Shown here piece by piece: positions 36,980 to 45,966 of a DNA stretch of 64,000 nucleotides. Each line of letters begins with the position of its first letter. Within the stretch, counting starts at the first letter, position 1. The DNA lies in assembly GCF_013314535.1 (NCBI RefSeq), contig NZ_JABUAE010000001.1, positions 248,001 through 312,000 of the forward strand, written 5' to 3'. Source of the stretch: Bacillus sp. Xin1. GTDB taxonomy: Bacteria; Bacillota; Bacilli; Bacillales; Bacillaceae_G. Position numbers and translations under genes: made by a program. Under the pieces are notes generated by a model. It had not been told where the DNA came from. It was given only the letters and a program-made list of their open reading frames with translations, and made no database searches.

Positions 36980-37621
36980 ATGGAATATATCATGGATAGA
37001 GTATATGCAAGAGAGCTACTTGAACGTGCATATAAACAAAATTCTGGCCCTTGGTATAAACATTCGATACATGTTGCCCAGGCTACTGAAAACATAATCT
37101 TAGAATTTATGAAACAAGGATATGATGTGAATCATGATTTGGCTTACAATGCAGGGTTGCTTCATGATATTGGTAGGTAGAAAGGTTTCACAAAATCTGT
37201 TATACATTCTTATGATGGATACATGTACTTAGAACAATTAGGATTTAGAGGGAATGCGATTAAATGTGTAACGCATTCATTTCCTTGTGGGAATAAAGAC
37301 ATAGAAGTTGCAGCTGATTGGGAGCTTGTTCCTCTAAACATGAAAGTGAAGCTTATAGAGATATTAAATGAAAACAGCAACTATAATTTATACGATAAAG
37401 TTATTACTCTTTGTGATGCTTTAGCCGATGATAAAGGATTTACTACACTTGAAAAAAGATTGATCTCAGTTGGATTGAGACACGGCACCAATGCTCATAC
37501 TTCTTCTCATTGGAAAGGATTTTATAAAATAAAAAAAGAAATAGAAGCGTTAATCGGAATAAGTGTATACAGATTTCTTCCAGGAGTTGAGGAATCGATT
37601 TATACTGATATTCAGTATTGA
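36980..37621 (+). pseudogene. HD-domain phosphohydrolase gene interrupted by an in-frame TAG
   Basis: The reading frame from ATG 36980 (AGGGGATGG site) encodes an HD fold: HSIHVAQA, then LLHDIGR, after which TAG interrupts at 37178-37180. The same frame continues without shift for 147 codons (KGFTKSVIHSYDGYMYLEQLG ... CDALADDKG ...) and has a matching C-terminal part. A single base change from a tyrosine codon would explain the stop. The full-length protein would have been about 213 residues. The downstream half starts no clear ribosome binding site, so it is called a pseudogene; a sequencing error is possible. Confidence 0.78.
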
Positions 37622-37645
37622 AAATTGTATGAAGGGGTGAGTGAA

Positions 37646-38116
37646 ATGAGAAAAACTCTGTGCTTGTTTATGATAATGCTAGTGTTTTTGAGTTTAATTG
37701 GATGTTCTAATATTGCAAGTTCTTCAAAAACTTCTTCATCAACTGAACAAAAAGAGGAAAAAGAAACATCAATAGTATTTGAGAAAAAACAAATAAAAGA
37801 AATGAATTTAGTGAGGATAGATCAAGATAATATTTCTAAAGCAGGAACGGATAATGAAGATCTAATAAATCAAATTGTTACCGCAATCAAAGCTGGTACA
37901 TCTAAAAAAATATCTTTAGATAAAAAAGTAAGGGATGCTGTACATGCTAATATGGAAGTCATTTTTAATGATGATACTAAAGAAAGTTTGTTAGTCTGGA
38001 TAGATGATAAAAATAACATTATAATCGCAAAAGATGTAGATAAAAGTTCTGTTCAAGGAATTCAAATAAATGAGGATGTACCTAAAATAGTATTAAAATT
38101 TTTAAAACAAGTATAA
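37646..38116 (+). CDS. putative lipoprotein
   Basis: The 156-residue protein has a lipoprotein signal (MRKTLCLFMIMLVFLSLIGC, Cys20 in the LIGC lipobox). A serine/threonine-rich linker (SSSKTSSSTEQKEEKE) follows, then a mixed alpha/beta domain. The ATG at 37646 follows GAAGGGGTGA. Extracellular anchoring is inferred from the lipobox. No function was recognised. Confidence 0.75.
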   Translation: MRKTLCLFMIMLVFLSLIGCSNIASSSKTSSSTEQKEEKETSIVFEKKQIKEMNLVRIDQDNISKAGTDNEDLINQIVTAIKAGTSKKISLDKKVRDAVHANMEVIFNDDTKESLLVWIDDKNNIIIAKDVDKSSVQGIQINEDVPKIVLKFLKQV

Positions 38117-38121
38117 GGAAT

Positions 38122-38158
38122 AAAAAAGGAATGCTATATCAATTAGCATTCCTTTTTT
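38122..38158. terminator. bidirectional terminator between the lipoprotein gene and tcyP
   Basis: Arms 38122-38136 and 38144-38158 are perfectly complementary over 15 bp, with A-run and T-run ends. Confidence 0.9.
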
Positions 38159-38172
38159 ATGAAGGTCACTTC

Positions 38173-39567
38173 TTATGAAGCAGCTTCCTCATTTTTTACA
38201 TCATCTTGATTATACGTATCGTGATCTAACTCACCAAGCCATTTACTCGAAATAAGACCTGCTGTCATTGATCCACTTACGTTAAGTGCTGTACGTCCCA
38301 TATCGATTAATGGTTCAACAGAGATAACAAGAGCGACAATTCCGATTGGTAAGTTCATTGTAGAAAGTACGATTAATGCTGCGAATGTTGCTCCGCCACC
38401 AACACCGGCAACGCCGAATGAGCTAATCGCGACAACGGCGATTAAAGTTAAAATAAATTGTGGCTGTAATGGATCAATACCTACTGTTGGAGCGACCATC
38501 ATAGCCAGCATAGCTGGATAAATACCTGCGCAACCGTTTTGACCGATAGATACCCCGAAGGAAGCAGCAAAGTTCGCAATTCCTTCAGAAACACCGAGCT
38601 TTTCTTTTTGTGCTTCAATATTTAATGGCATTGTACCTGCACTAGAACGAGAAGTGAAGGCAAATGTTAGGACTGGGAATACCTTTTTCAAATATTGAAC
38701 TGGATTTAAACCAGATAGAGCAATTAATAATAAGTGAATCACAAACATAACGATAAGTGCTACATAAGATGCTAAAACAAAGTTACCAAGTTTTAAAATG
38801 GCATTTACGTCACTACCAGCGACTGTTTTTGTCATAAGAGCTAATACACCGTATGGAGTCAAACGCAAAATTAATGTTACCATGCGCATTACAATTGCAT
38901 AAGCAGCATCAAGCATTTTCTTAAATAATTCTGCTTGTTCTGGATATTTTCTTTTCACACCGATAAAGGCTATTCCGATGAACGCCGCAAAGATTACAAC
39001 AGAAATTGTTGAAGTTGGACGTGCGCCCGTTAAATCAAGAAATGGATTTGTAGGTAATAATTCCAATAATTTTTGTGGAACTGGTGTTTGTTCAATGGAA
39101 CTAAATTTTTCTTCCACTAATTTTAAGCGAGCTGTTTCTGCATCACCTTGTTGTAAACCCGTTGCTTGAACATCAAACCCTGCGCTTGCAGCAATACCAA
39201 CAGCGGCAGCGATTCCAGTTGTAAGGATTAAAACTCCGATAATAAGTCCGCTAATTTTACCAAGGTTTTTTGTTAATTTTAACTTCGTAAATGCTGAGAT
39301 AATAGAAACTAAAATCAGTGGCATAACAATCATTTGTAGCAGTTTTACATAGCCACTACCGATTATGCTAAACCAGTTATTTGAATCGATAATAACTTTC
39401 GAAGTAGGTTCATAGATAAATTGTAAAATAAGACCAAATGTAATTCCGACCCCTAAAGCAGTAAATACGCGTTTATTAAAAGATACATGCTTGCGTTGCA
39501 TATAATATAATATGCCAACCAATATGAGCATGACCGCAACGTTAATACCAACTAGCAGTGTATTCAT
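38173..39567 (-). CDS. tcyP: sodium/cystine symporter
   Basis: The 464-residue protein is a sodium:dicarboxylate-symporter-family membrane protein with about eight transmembrane helices and the re-entrant loops of that family. These include SSAGTMPLNIEAQ, the NGCAGIYPAM stretch and the GVGGGATFAAL loop. The N-terminal YMQRKHVSFNKRV and overall length match the L-cystine importer TcyP. Its location near methionine genes fits sulfur supply. The start at 39567 follows a GGGGG-type site. Substrate is by family only. Confidence 0.85.
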   Translation of the reverse strand: MNTLLVGINVAVMLILVGILYYMQRKHVSFNKRVFTALGVGITFGLILQFIYEPTSKVIIDSNNWFSIIGSGYVKLLQMIVMPLILVSIISAFTKLKLTKNLGKISGLIIGVLILTTGIAAAVGIAASAGFDVQATGLQQGDAETARLKLVEEKFSSIEQTPVPQKLLELLPTNPFLDLTGARPTSTISVVIFAAFIGIAFIGVKRKYPEQAELFKKMLDAAYAIVMRMVTLILRLTPYGVLALMTKTVAGSDVNAILKLGNFVLASYVALIVMFVIHLLLIALSGLNPVQYLKKVFPVLTFAFTSRSSAGTMPLNIEAQKEKLGVSEGIANFAASFGVSIGQNGCAGIYPAMLAMMVAPTVGIDPLQPQFILTLIAVVAISSFGVAGVGGGATFAALIVLSTMNLPIGIVALVISVEPLIDMGRTALNVSGSMTAGLISSKWLGELDHDTYNQDDVKNEEAAS

Positions 39568-39651
39568 GACGATTCCCCCCTAATTCCGATCTGTTATATA
39601 AACTATATTCAAACAAAACATATAAGTCAACTTGGTAATTGAAAAAAATAA

Positions 39652-39677
39652 AAAAAGATGGCAATTGCCATCTTTTT
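39652..39677 (-). terminator. terminator after the DUF2626 gene
   Basis: AAAAAGATGGCAATTGCCATCTTTTT is a 26-bp perfect palindrome (given as 39652-39677) that includes the DUF2626 stop codon. Confidence 0.8.
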
Positions 39678-39918
39678 AATGTCCAGCCCCAGGGACAAGT
39701 AGGAATGTTGTATAGTATGTAAATCCAATGAAGAAAACAGTTAAATATGCCCCAAATACGTATATATACATACGCTCTGTTAATTTTAAATAACTTAAAA
39801 GTACGAAAAATCCTGTTTGTCCTAAAAATAATAGTGCAGTTGCATGCATATCCCCTAAGTAAAACATAACTGAGAAAATTCCAGTCCAGAAGCCGAGAAC
39901 GCGAAACATGCGCTCCAT
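39676..39918 (-). CDS. yqgY: DUF2626 family small membrane protein
   Basis: The 80-residue protein (MERMFRVLGFWTGIFSVMFYLG...) has three hydrophobic segments and ends VPGAGH. Its length and MERMFRVLGFWTG start match the DUF2626/YqgY family. GGAGGGAG lies seven bases before the ATG at 39918. Function unknown. Confidence 0.78.
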   Translation of the reverse strand: MERMFRVLGFWTGIFSVMFYLGDMHATALLFLGQTGFFVLLSYLKLTERMYIYVFGAYLTVFFIGFTYYTTFLLVPGAGH

Positions 39919-40056
39919 GCAATCTCCCTCCTTTTCTAAAAAAAGTAAACCTCTCTTCATTATAGTTTATTTTTCTTACTATTGTAAATATTTGCGAAAA
40001 AAGAAAAGAAGCCAAATATAATTGACTTCTTTTTGACACATTTTCATATGAAGAAA

Positions 40057-40752
40057 TTATAGATGAACTTTGTAGTTGCAAGATTTACATCCATCTAATA
40101 AGTTATCATGTCGTGTTAATTCCATGTTCGGGAATAGGATTTCAAAAATCCCCTTCATCATATCGCTGTGCATATTACAAATTTCTTCAGGATGATGAAC
40201 AGCAACTTCTTTAAATGGACAATTGTGCACATCATAGTAAATTTGTGTGCCATCTGTACTTAATTCAAATGAAGGAGATAAGCCAGCAGTTGATAACGCT
40301 TCTTTTGCAATTTGAACTTTGTGTTCTAATGTTAATGAATTTTCATTAACATTTAAACGCTGCATATGTTGTTCCATTAATTCTTTACCAAATTGTTTGC
40401 CTGTTTCATATAGTGCCTTTTCACCAGCTGCACCAAGGCTCAGTAATGAATTAAAAGCGATTTTCGCTAATAACTGATAATCGCGAAATGGGAATTGTAA
40501 TTGAATTAAGTCTTCAGACAATACATATAACCTGCTTGGCCTTCCGCCTTTTCCTGTTTTCTTCGTTTCAGATCGTAGCATATTAACATCTTCTAATTTT
40601 GATAAATGTAGACGTGCCACGTTTGGATGGATATTAAATTCATCTGCGATTTCTTGTACAGTTACGTAACTATGCTTTTGAGAAATATATTTATAAATAT
40701 AATAACGAGTTGGATCAGATAGTACACCTGTAATTTTTAAAGCTTGCTCCAT
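40057..40752 (-). CDS. HTH transcriptional regulator with cysteine-rich C-terminus
   Basis: The 231-residue protein has an N-terminal winged helix (SDPTRYYIYKYI ... NIHPNVARLHLSKLEDVNML) with the basic wing KTGKGGRPSRLY. The C-terminal sensory domain carries four cysteines in HNCPFKE, EICNMHS and DGCKSCNYK. This layout is like SufR/DUF regulators that bind an iron-sulfur cluster or metal, but the ligand is inferred. The ATG at 40752 follows GGTGGAG. It stands alone, upstream of and divergent from comGA. Confidence 0.75.
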   Translation of the reverse strand: MEQALKITGVLSDPTRYYIYKYISQKHSYVTVQEIADEFNIHPNVARLHLSKLEDVNMLRSETKKTGKGGRPSRLYVLSEDLIQLQFPFRDYQLLAKIAFNSLLSLGAAGEKALYETGKQFGKELMEQHMQRLNVNENSLTLEHKVQIAKEALSTAGLSPSFELSTDGTQIYYDVHNCPFKEVAVHHPEEICNMHSDMMKGIFEILFPNMELTRHDNLLDGCKSCNYKVHL

Positions 40753-40954
40753 GAGGATCTCCACCTTTATCACTTTATCCAAGATATTAACATTATAATA
40801 CAGATAAAGTTGCATATAGGTAATTTTAGTCAATAATTCAGAAATTGTTCATATTTTCACAAACATATTTTTCCTTTTTCGGATAGAGAAAACGTGAAAG
40901 TTGCGATTTTTCTTGCGCACCTCTTCATGATATAAACATAGTGAGGGGGCGATA

Positions 40955-42001
40955 ATGATGAATGGTGTTGAACATTTTGCTAATACAATTATGAAAGAAG
41001 CATGCGCATTACAGGCATCCGATTTACATATCGTGCCGCGGCAAGAGGATGCAGTTATACAATTACGTATTGGAAAAGATTTAGTAACGAAGCATTGTAT
41101 TAGAAAAGAATTTGGAGAAAGACTTGTTTCGCATTTTAAATTTTTAGCGTCTATGGATATAGGGGAAAGGCGTAAGCCACAAAATGGATCATTGTATTTA
41201 CAAATTGATGGGCAAGAAGTTCACTTACGTCTTTCTACACTGCCAACTGTATATCACGAAAGCCTTGTCATCCGTTTACACTTGCAAGCATCGATTCAAC
41301 CACTTTCCCATCTCTCTTTATTTCCAAGCTCGGCGAAAACACTTCTCTCTTTTTTACATCATTCTCATGGATTACTCGTATTTACTGGGCCAACAGGATC
41401 TGGAAAAACAACAACAATGTATGCTTTGCTAGAGGTAGCTAAAAAGGGACAAACGCGCCGCATTGTTACACTGGAGGATCCAATTGAAAAGCGAAAGGAT
41501 GGTTTATTACAAATTCAAATTAATGAAAAAGCAGGTATCACGTATACAACAGGTTTAAAAGCGATTTTGCGCCATGATCCTGATATTATTTTAGTCGGTG
41601 AAATTCGTGATGAGGAAACAGCGAAAGTAGCTGTGCGTGCAAGTTTAACAGGACATTTAGTTATGACAACGCTACATACAAACGATGCCAAAGGGGCTGT
41701 ACTGCGGTTGATGGATTTCGGAATTACACAGCAAGAAATTGAACAATCATTGCTTGCTGTAGCGGCGCAGCGCCTTGTGGAATTGAAATGTCCATTTTGT
41801 AATGGGAAATGTTCACCGCTTTGTAAAGCAATGAGGAAAGTGCGACAAGCAAGCATTTATGAGTTGTTATATGGCCTTGAATTGAAACAAGCGATTCGTG
41901 AAGCGAATGGAGAGCAGGTAACCTATTATTATGAAACATTGCAATCGTGTGTAAGAAAAGGGTATGCCTTAGGATTTTTAGAAGAGGATGTTTATGTTTG
42001 A
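40955..42001 (+). CDS. comGA: competence pseudopilus ATPase ComGA
   Basis: ComGA is the GspE/PilB-type assembly ATPase for the DNA-uptake pseudopilus, at the inner membrane face. The 348-residue protein has Walker A GPTGSGKTTT, the aspartate box, Walker B ILVGEIRDEET and the histidine box (LTGHLVMTTLHTND). A CPFCNGKC pair may form a zinc site. GAGGGGGC precedes the ATG; an ATG three bases on is equally likely. A weak ComK-like A/T-box pair lies upstream (around 40860-40910). It is the first gene of the seven-gene operon. Confidence 0.93.
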   Translation: MMNGVEHFANTIMKEACALQASDLHIVPRQEDAVIQLRIGKDLVTKHCIRKEFGERLVSHFKFLASMDIGERRKPQNGSLYLQIDGQEVHLRLSTLPTVYHESLVIRLHLQASIQPLSHLSLFPSSAKTLLSFLHHSHGLLVFTGPTGSGKTTTMYALLEVAKKGQTRRIVTLEDPIEKRKDGLLQIQINEKAGITYTTGLKAILRHDPDIILVGEIRDEETAKVAVRASLTGHLVMTTLHTNDAKGAVLRLMDFGITQQEIEQSLLAVAAQRLVELKCPFCNGKCSPLCKAMRKVRQASIYELLYGLELKQAIREANGEQVTYYYETLQSCVRKGYALGFLEEDVYV

Positions 42002-43028
42002 ACGAAAAGGGTGGAGATTACATGAGCAAGTCTTGCTATTAAAAAGGCTTGGTGAATTGTTAGAAAAAGGTTATCCGCTCTTACAAGCGCTAGAATTTTT
42101 ACAGTTTCAATTATCTTCTGCAAAAAAGTTACAACTGCAGCATATTATCGAAGAATTGAAAAATGGACAAAGTTTACATGATGCTTTTCAGCAAATGATG
42201 TTTCATCCGGACATATTAAGTTATTTATTTTATGCCCAGCAACACGGTGATGTTTCTTTTGCTTTAAAGCAAGGAAGCGTACTCCTCTATAGGAAAGATA
42301 AGCATCAAAAAGATATGATGAAAGTTCTCCGTTATCCGATTTTTTTATCTCTTTTTTTACTAGGAATTCTTGCTGTATTCAACCTTGTTTTGCTTCCTCA
42401 ATTTGAGACATTGTACAGTTCTTTACGTGCAACTTCAGCTTCCTTTTCAGATCAAATTATGTCCCTTATTCAAATGCTCCCATATATCATTGGCGGATTT
42501 TTTCTCGTTATTTTACTAGGAGTATGCGTATATGTGTTTTATCTACGAAAGCTTCCTCCCATTCAAAGGGTAAGTATTATGGTGCGTATTCCCCTTATCA
42601 AAACATTTCTTATTTTAACAAACTCCCATTATTTCTCTGTTCAATTAAGCGGCCTATTACAAGGCGGATTATCGGTACTCGAGGCTTTAACGTTAATGAT
42701 TGAACAAAAACATCACCCGTTCTTTCAATGTGAAGCCACTCGAATTGAAGAGTTATTAACGGCGGGAGAACAGTTGGATTCTATTATTATGAAGAGCAGT
42801 TATTACGAGCGTGAACTGTCTTACGTTATTGCGCATGGACAAGCAAACGGAAACTTAGCGACAGAATTAGGTGATTATAGCGAATTAACGATTGAAAAAA
42901 TGGAAGGAAAGATTCAACGTATTTTAGTCATTATTCAGCCACTCCTGTTTACATGCATTGGCATAATTGTTGTTCTTATGTATTTAGCGATGATCATGCC
43001 AATGTTTCAAATGATGAATTCTATTTAG
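41994..43028 (+). CDS. comGB: competence pseudopilus inner-membrane protein ComGB
   Basis: The 344-residue protein is a GspF/PilC-type platform with two GspF domains (about 15-130 and 220-340) and three membrane segments. ATG 41994 is seven bases inside comGA's end, behind GAAGAGG. The C-terminal hydrophobic segment (LFTCIGIIVVLMYLAMIMPM) is typical. Confidence 0.9.
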   Translation: MFERKGWRLHEQVLLLKRLGELLEKGYPLLQALEFLQFQLSSAKKLQLQHIIEELKNGQSLHDAFQQMMFHPDILSYLFYAQQHGDVSFALKQGSVLLYRKDKHQKDMMKVLRYPIFLSLFLLGILAVFNLVLLPQFETLYSSLRATSASFSDQIMSLIQMLPYIIGGFFLVILLGVCVYVFYLRKLPPIQRVSIMVRIPLIKTFLILTNSHYFSVQLSGLLQGGLSVLEALTLMIEQKHHPFFQCEATRIEELLTAGEQLDSIIMKSSYYERELSYVIAHGQANGNLATELGDYSELTIEKMEGKIQRILVIIQPLLFTCIGIIVVLMYLAMIMPMFQMMNSI

Positions 43029-43040
43029 GAGGTAAGTTAT

Positions 43041-43346
43041 ATGAAAAATGAAAAAGGATTTACTCTTTTAGAGATGCTATTAGTGATGGTTGTTATTTCG
43101 GTATTGCTTCTATTAATTATTCCAAATGTCATTAAACAGCGTTCTTCCGTACAAGGAAAAGGTTGTGATGCTTACGTAAAATCGGTCGAATCGCAAGTGC
43201 AGGCTTATCAATTACAACATAATAAGATACCTACCATCGACGAATTAGTGAAAGATAAGTACATTACTTCCACAACGTGTCCAAAAGGGGAACAAATTAG
43301 TATTTCAAGTGATGATGGTGCAGTATCGGTAGTTGGAAAATCGTGA
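43041..43346 (+). CDS. comGC: major pseudopilin ComGC
   Basis: The 101-residue prepilin has the peptidase site KGFTLLEM: cleavage after Gly6, with Glu at mature position 5. A long hydrophobic helix follows. Two cysteines (GKGCDAY and TTCPKGE) probably form the intramolecular disulfide known in ComGC. It follows an AGGAGGTAA site. Confidence 0.93.
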   Translation: MKNEKGFTLLEMLLVMVVISVLLLLIIPNVIKQRSSVQGKGCDAYVKSVESQVQAYQLQHNKIPTIDELVKDKYITSTTCPKGEQISISSDDGAVSVVGKS

Positions 43347-43900
43347 AACAACAGGGATTTACATTTTTAGAGATGCTCCTCGTTCTATCCATCATCTCGA
43401 TATTGAGCGTTGTTACTTATTTTAACGTTGCACCATTATATGAAAGGCAAAAAGTCGAACAGTTTTTAAAACAATTTTCGCAAGATATATTATACATGCA
43501 GCAGTTAGCTATAAACCGCCGGAATCTTCATATGTTACGATGGGTCCCTGAAAAACATATGTACAGTATTTGGGAATCTGGAGATAAACGTTCCTTGTTT
43601 ATCCGGGAATATGAACGTGATATAAAGATTGATTTAAATACTTTTCCGAATCCAATGACCTATAATGCAAATGGAAATATAAACCAAGGTGGTACAATCA
43701 TACTTTCTTATCGCTCGCACACTTATGAAGTTGTATTTCAACTTGGGAGAGGGAGATTTGCGTATCGTGAAGTGCCAAAAAGGATCGGTTATGCTCGAGA
43801 TGCTCGTATCGTTAAGTTTATTAATGATGGCTGTGTCACTGTTGCTTCCGCAAACACTTCTTATTATGCAAGAAAGAAAAAATATTCAATTTCGGTATAA
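43343..43900 (+). CDS. comGD: minor pseudopilin ComGD with an extended C-terminus
   Basis: The 185-residue product begins at the last codon of comGC (GTGA overlap) with QQGFTFLEML, a proper class III prepilin site. Residues to about 142 have minor-pilin character, ending in LGRGRFAYREV. The last 43 residues (PKRIGYARDARIVKF...) run 134 bases into comGE in another frame and look like random read-through. The family is normally about 140-150 residues. Confidence 0.82.
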   Translation: MKQQGFTFLEMLLVLSIISILSVVTYFNVAPLYERQKVEQFLKQFSQDILYMQQLAINRRNLHMLRWVPEKHMYSIWESGDKRSLFIREYERDIKIDLNTFPNPMTYNANGNINQGGTIILSYRSHTYEVVFQLGRGRFAYREVPKRIGYARDARIVKFINDGCVTVASANTSYYARKKKYSISV

Positions 43901-44084
43901 AGCACATGTATTGTTGAAGAGGGAAGCGGCGCTATATATGTATCAAAATCGGCCGAAGCAGCAAAAAGAGGAGACAATAGATGGTGTTGTATACAAGACG
44001 CATTGGCAGGGAGAAGAGGTTTGTGCAATTTGGAAAGACGTTAAACAAAAAAGAATGGAACAATGTCGCTATGTCCAAAAGTAA
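43767..44084 (+). CDS. comGE: minor pseudopilin ComGE
   Basis: The 105-residue product starts at GTG 43767 behind GGGAGAGGGAG. The prepilin site is KGSVMLEML (Gly followed by Glu at mature position 5), then a hydrophobic helix. The reading frame lies +1 of comGD and overlaps it by 134 bases. Starts further upstream (TTG 43758) are possible but make an odd N-terminus. Confidence 0.8.
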   Translation: MKCQKGSVMLEMLVSLSLLMMAVSLLLPQTLLIMQERKNIQFRYKAHVLLKREAALYMYQNRPKQQKEETIDGVVYKTHWQGEEVCAIWKDVKQKRMEQCRYVQK

Positions 44085-44532
44085 AAAGGGAGAAGCAGGA
44101 TTTACGTTATTAGAAATGTTATTATGTGTATTGTTTTTATCTACTTTCTTTCTTCTTGTGCCGCGCCTCCATGGTTTATTTATCGAGAAACCGTATTCGA
44201 AGCAAATAAATAGTTGGGAATGGGATGTGTTCATGGAACAAGTGCAATTAGAATTTAGGGAGAGTCAGATGGGAAAAGGTGTTCAGTTAGAAAATCAAGA
44301 AGATTTACTCCTTCTTCAACTGAGTAGCGGAGTTAATGTAACATATGAAGTGTTAGGAAATAATATCGTGAGAAAAGTAAATACGCTAGGGATGGAGATT
44401 ATATTACAAAAGGTAAGTTCGGTTTCTTATGACGTAACACCGAATGTATTAACCATACATGTGCAAGATATAAGGGGTAAAACGTATCACGGTATAGCAA
44501 CACGTTACACACCTATTGAGTTGAAAACATGA
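44071..44532 (+). CDS. comGF: minor pseudopilin ComGF
   Basis: The 153-residue product starts at ATG 44071 inside the end of comGE. It has AGFTLLEMLLCVLF as prepilin site and helix. The C-terminal two thirds are beta-rich. An upstream in-frame extension to 43981 runs through comGE and lacks family character. Confidence 0.85.
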   Translation: MSKSKKGEAGFTLLEMLLCVLFLSTFFLLVPRLHGLFIEKPYSKQINSWEWDVFMEQVQLEFRESQMGKGVQLENQEDLLLLQLSSGVNVTYEVLGNNIVRKVNTLGMEIILQKVSSVSYDVTPNVLTIHVQDIRGKTYHGIATRYTPIELKT

Positions 44533-44903
44533 GAAAGCAAGATGGTTTTGCGATGCCAGGAACATTAATTCTTCTTTTCTTACTGTTTTCATTTTTTATA
44601 TATGAAATAAATATGTTACAATCTGATCAAAGATTTTATAAAGAAGCGCAGCAGAAATTTTTGTTAGAAGAGATTACCGATCAAGCGATTGCCTCGATAA
44701 AGGCAGATTTGCTGGAAAAAGAACAAAATGATGCATTCTCATTTCGATATAAAAATGGTGAGGCGAGTGGGAACTATGCATTTGAGAACGAACTCGTTTT
44801 TGTTACATTACAGTGCATGACGAAACAAAAGCATTCTTATAAAGTGAACTTTCAATACGATAAAATAAATAAACGGGTTATGAATTGGGTAGAGGAGAGA
44901 TGA
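44529..44903 (+). CDS. comGG: pseudopilus component ComGG
   Basis: The 124-residue protein overlaps comGF by four bases. It has an N-terminal hydrophobic helix after QDGFAMPGTLILLF. Glutamate at mature position 5 is replaced by glycine, as is common for GspK-like tip subunits. The remainder is mixed-charge. Confidence 0.85.
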   Translation: MRKQDGFAMPGTLILLFLLFSFFIYEINMLQSDQRFYKEAQQKFLLEEITDQAIASIKADLLEKEQNDAFSFRYKNGEASGNYAFENELVFVTLQCMTKQKHSYKVNFQYDKINKRVMNWVEER

Positions 44904-45070
44904 GGTAGAAGGTTCATTACTGTTACGTTTTGTTCTTGATACAGAATTAAGGGCAAAACGTTTCTTATTAATGTGCGCAAGTCACATATAAAATAAACCC
45001 TATCAGTCAATTTTTCGTTATAATACAAATAATTAAACAATGACCAACTCGATAGAAAAGAGGTAACAAA

Positions 45071-45568
45071 ATGAAATCCATCTACCTAACAGGTTACATG
45101 GGAGCAGGCAAAACAACAATTGGGAGAGTGCTAAGTGAACGATTGCATATTCCAGTTGTAGATACCGATCAAAAAATTGAGGAGAAGCAAGGGAAGTTAA
45201 TTCGTGATATCTTTGCAGAAGAAGGAGAAAATACATTTCGGCAATATGAAAGCGAAATGTTGTGCTCTTTGCCGACGAGTAACTTAATTATTACAACTGG
45301 TGGAGGTATCGTTGAGCGAGCTGAGAATCGCCAGTGGATGAAAGAAAATGGGACGGTTGTGTATTTATATTGTGATCCGTATGTTGTTGCGGAACGCCTT
45401 CGCGAAGATATGACGCGTCCATTATTTCAAAAAGAAAACATAGAGGCGTTTGTAGAGAAGTTTGAGAACCGCCGTGCATATTATGAAGAAGCTTATATCT
45501 ATATAGATACGACAAATAAAAATGTGGAAGAGATTGTGAAAGAGCTACTGCGAAAGATTAATGCGTAA
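45071..45568 (+). CDS. aroK: shikimate kinase
   Basis: AroK phosphorylates shikimate with ATP in aromatic amino acid synthesis. The 165-residue protein has Walker [13 protein letters not shown], the substrate-binding DTDQKIEE and TTGGGIV, and a lid arginine (REDMTRPLF). It follows AAAGAGGTAA. A TATAAT at 45019-45024 may be its own promoter after the comG operon. Confidence 0.93.
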   Translation: MKSIYLTGYMGAGKTTIGRVLSERLHIPVVDTDQKIEEKQGKLIRDIFAEEGENTFRQYESEMLCSLPTSNLIITTGGGIVERAENRQWMKENGTVVYLYCDPYVVAERLREDMTRPLFQKENIEAFVEKFENRRAYYEEAYIYIDTTNKNVEEIVKELLRKINA

Positions 45569-45606
45569 AAAAGTGGGCATACTAATCAAGTAGAGGTGAT
45601 GATAAT

Positions 45607-45807
45607 ATGTCTACTAATGATTATGTGCGTTTTGTGACGCAACAATTTGTATCATATATGGATGCTCCAAAAGAGGATCGAAAGCAGAAGAAAGAACAAC
45701 GCCGTGCTGAAAAAGCACCGTTTTTAAACAGATGGTTTGGAATGATGCCTCTTAGTGCTGCTTTGTTTTATCAAAATGTAAAGAAGAAAAGAAAAAAAAC
45801 AAGTTAA
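45607..45807 (+). CDS. yqzE: YqzE family protein
   Basis: The 66-residue, very basic protein (STNDYVRFVTQQFVSYMDAP...) matches the small YqzE family found downstream of comG in bacilli. It has a charged middle (KEDRKQKKEQRRAEK) and a short hydrophobic patch (WFGMMPLSAALFY). GAGGTGATG precedes the ATG. Function unknown. Confidence 0.8.
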   Translation: MSTNDYVRFVTQQFVSYMDAPKEDRKQKKEQRRAEKAPFLNRWFGMMPLSAALFYQNVKKKRKKTS

Positions 45808-45905
45808 TGAAAATTGGAATGATTTACCGCTAGTGATTATGCTAGGCGGTACAGTAAAATTTTTGCGACGAGTATATACTTGTCATTGATTCGACAGACA
45901 AACCT

Positions 45906-45943
45906 ATGAAAATCCCCCTGTACATGTACAGGGGGATTTTCAT
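45906..45943. terminator. bidirectional terminator, 38-bp perfect palindrome
   Basis: Positions 45906-45943 are perfectly self-complementary, centred on TACATGTA, with A-run and T-run flanks. It lies between convergent yqzE and the VC0807-like gene. Confidence 0.85.
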
Positions 45944-45966
45944 TATTTCTTTTGATGATCTATACT

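Noticed and set aside
36980-37621. TAG in the HD gene as programmed recoding
   Set aside because: No readthrough context or selenocysteine/pyrrolysine machinery is suggested, and a one-base change from a tyrosine codon is simpler.
33887-38116. Defence island or prophage remnant
   Set aside because: No integrase, transposase, nuclease, phage structural gene or attachment repeats were found; only an accessory-looking cluster.
40860-40910. ComK box upstream of comGA
   Set aside because: Only CAAA-N5-TTTT at 40860-40872 fits well; the second half-site near 40896 has two mismatches and unusual spacing, so I do not list it as a feature.
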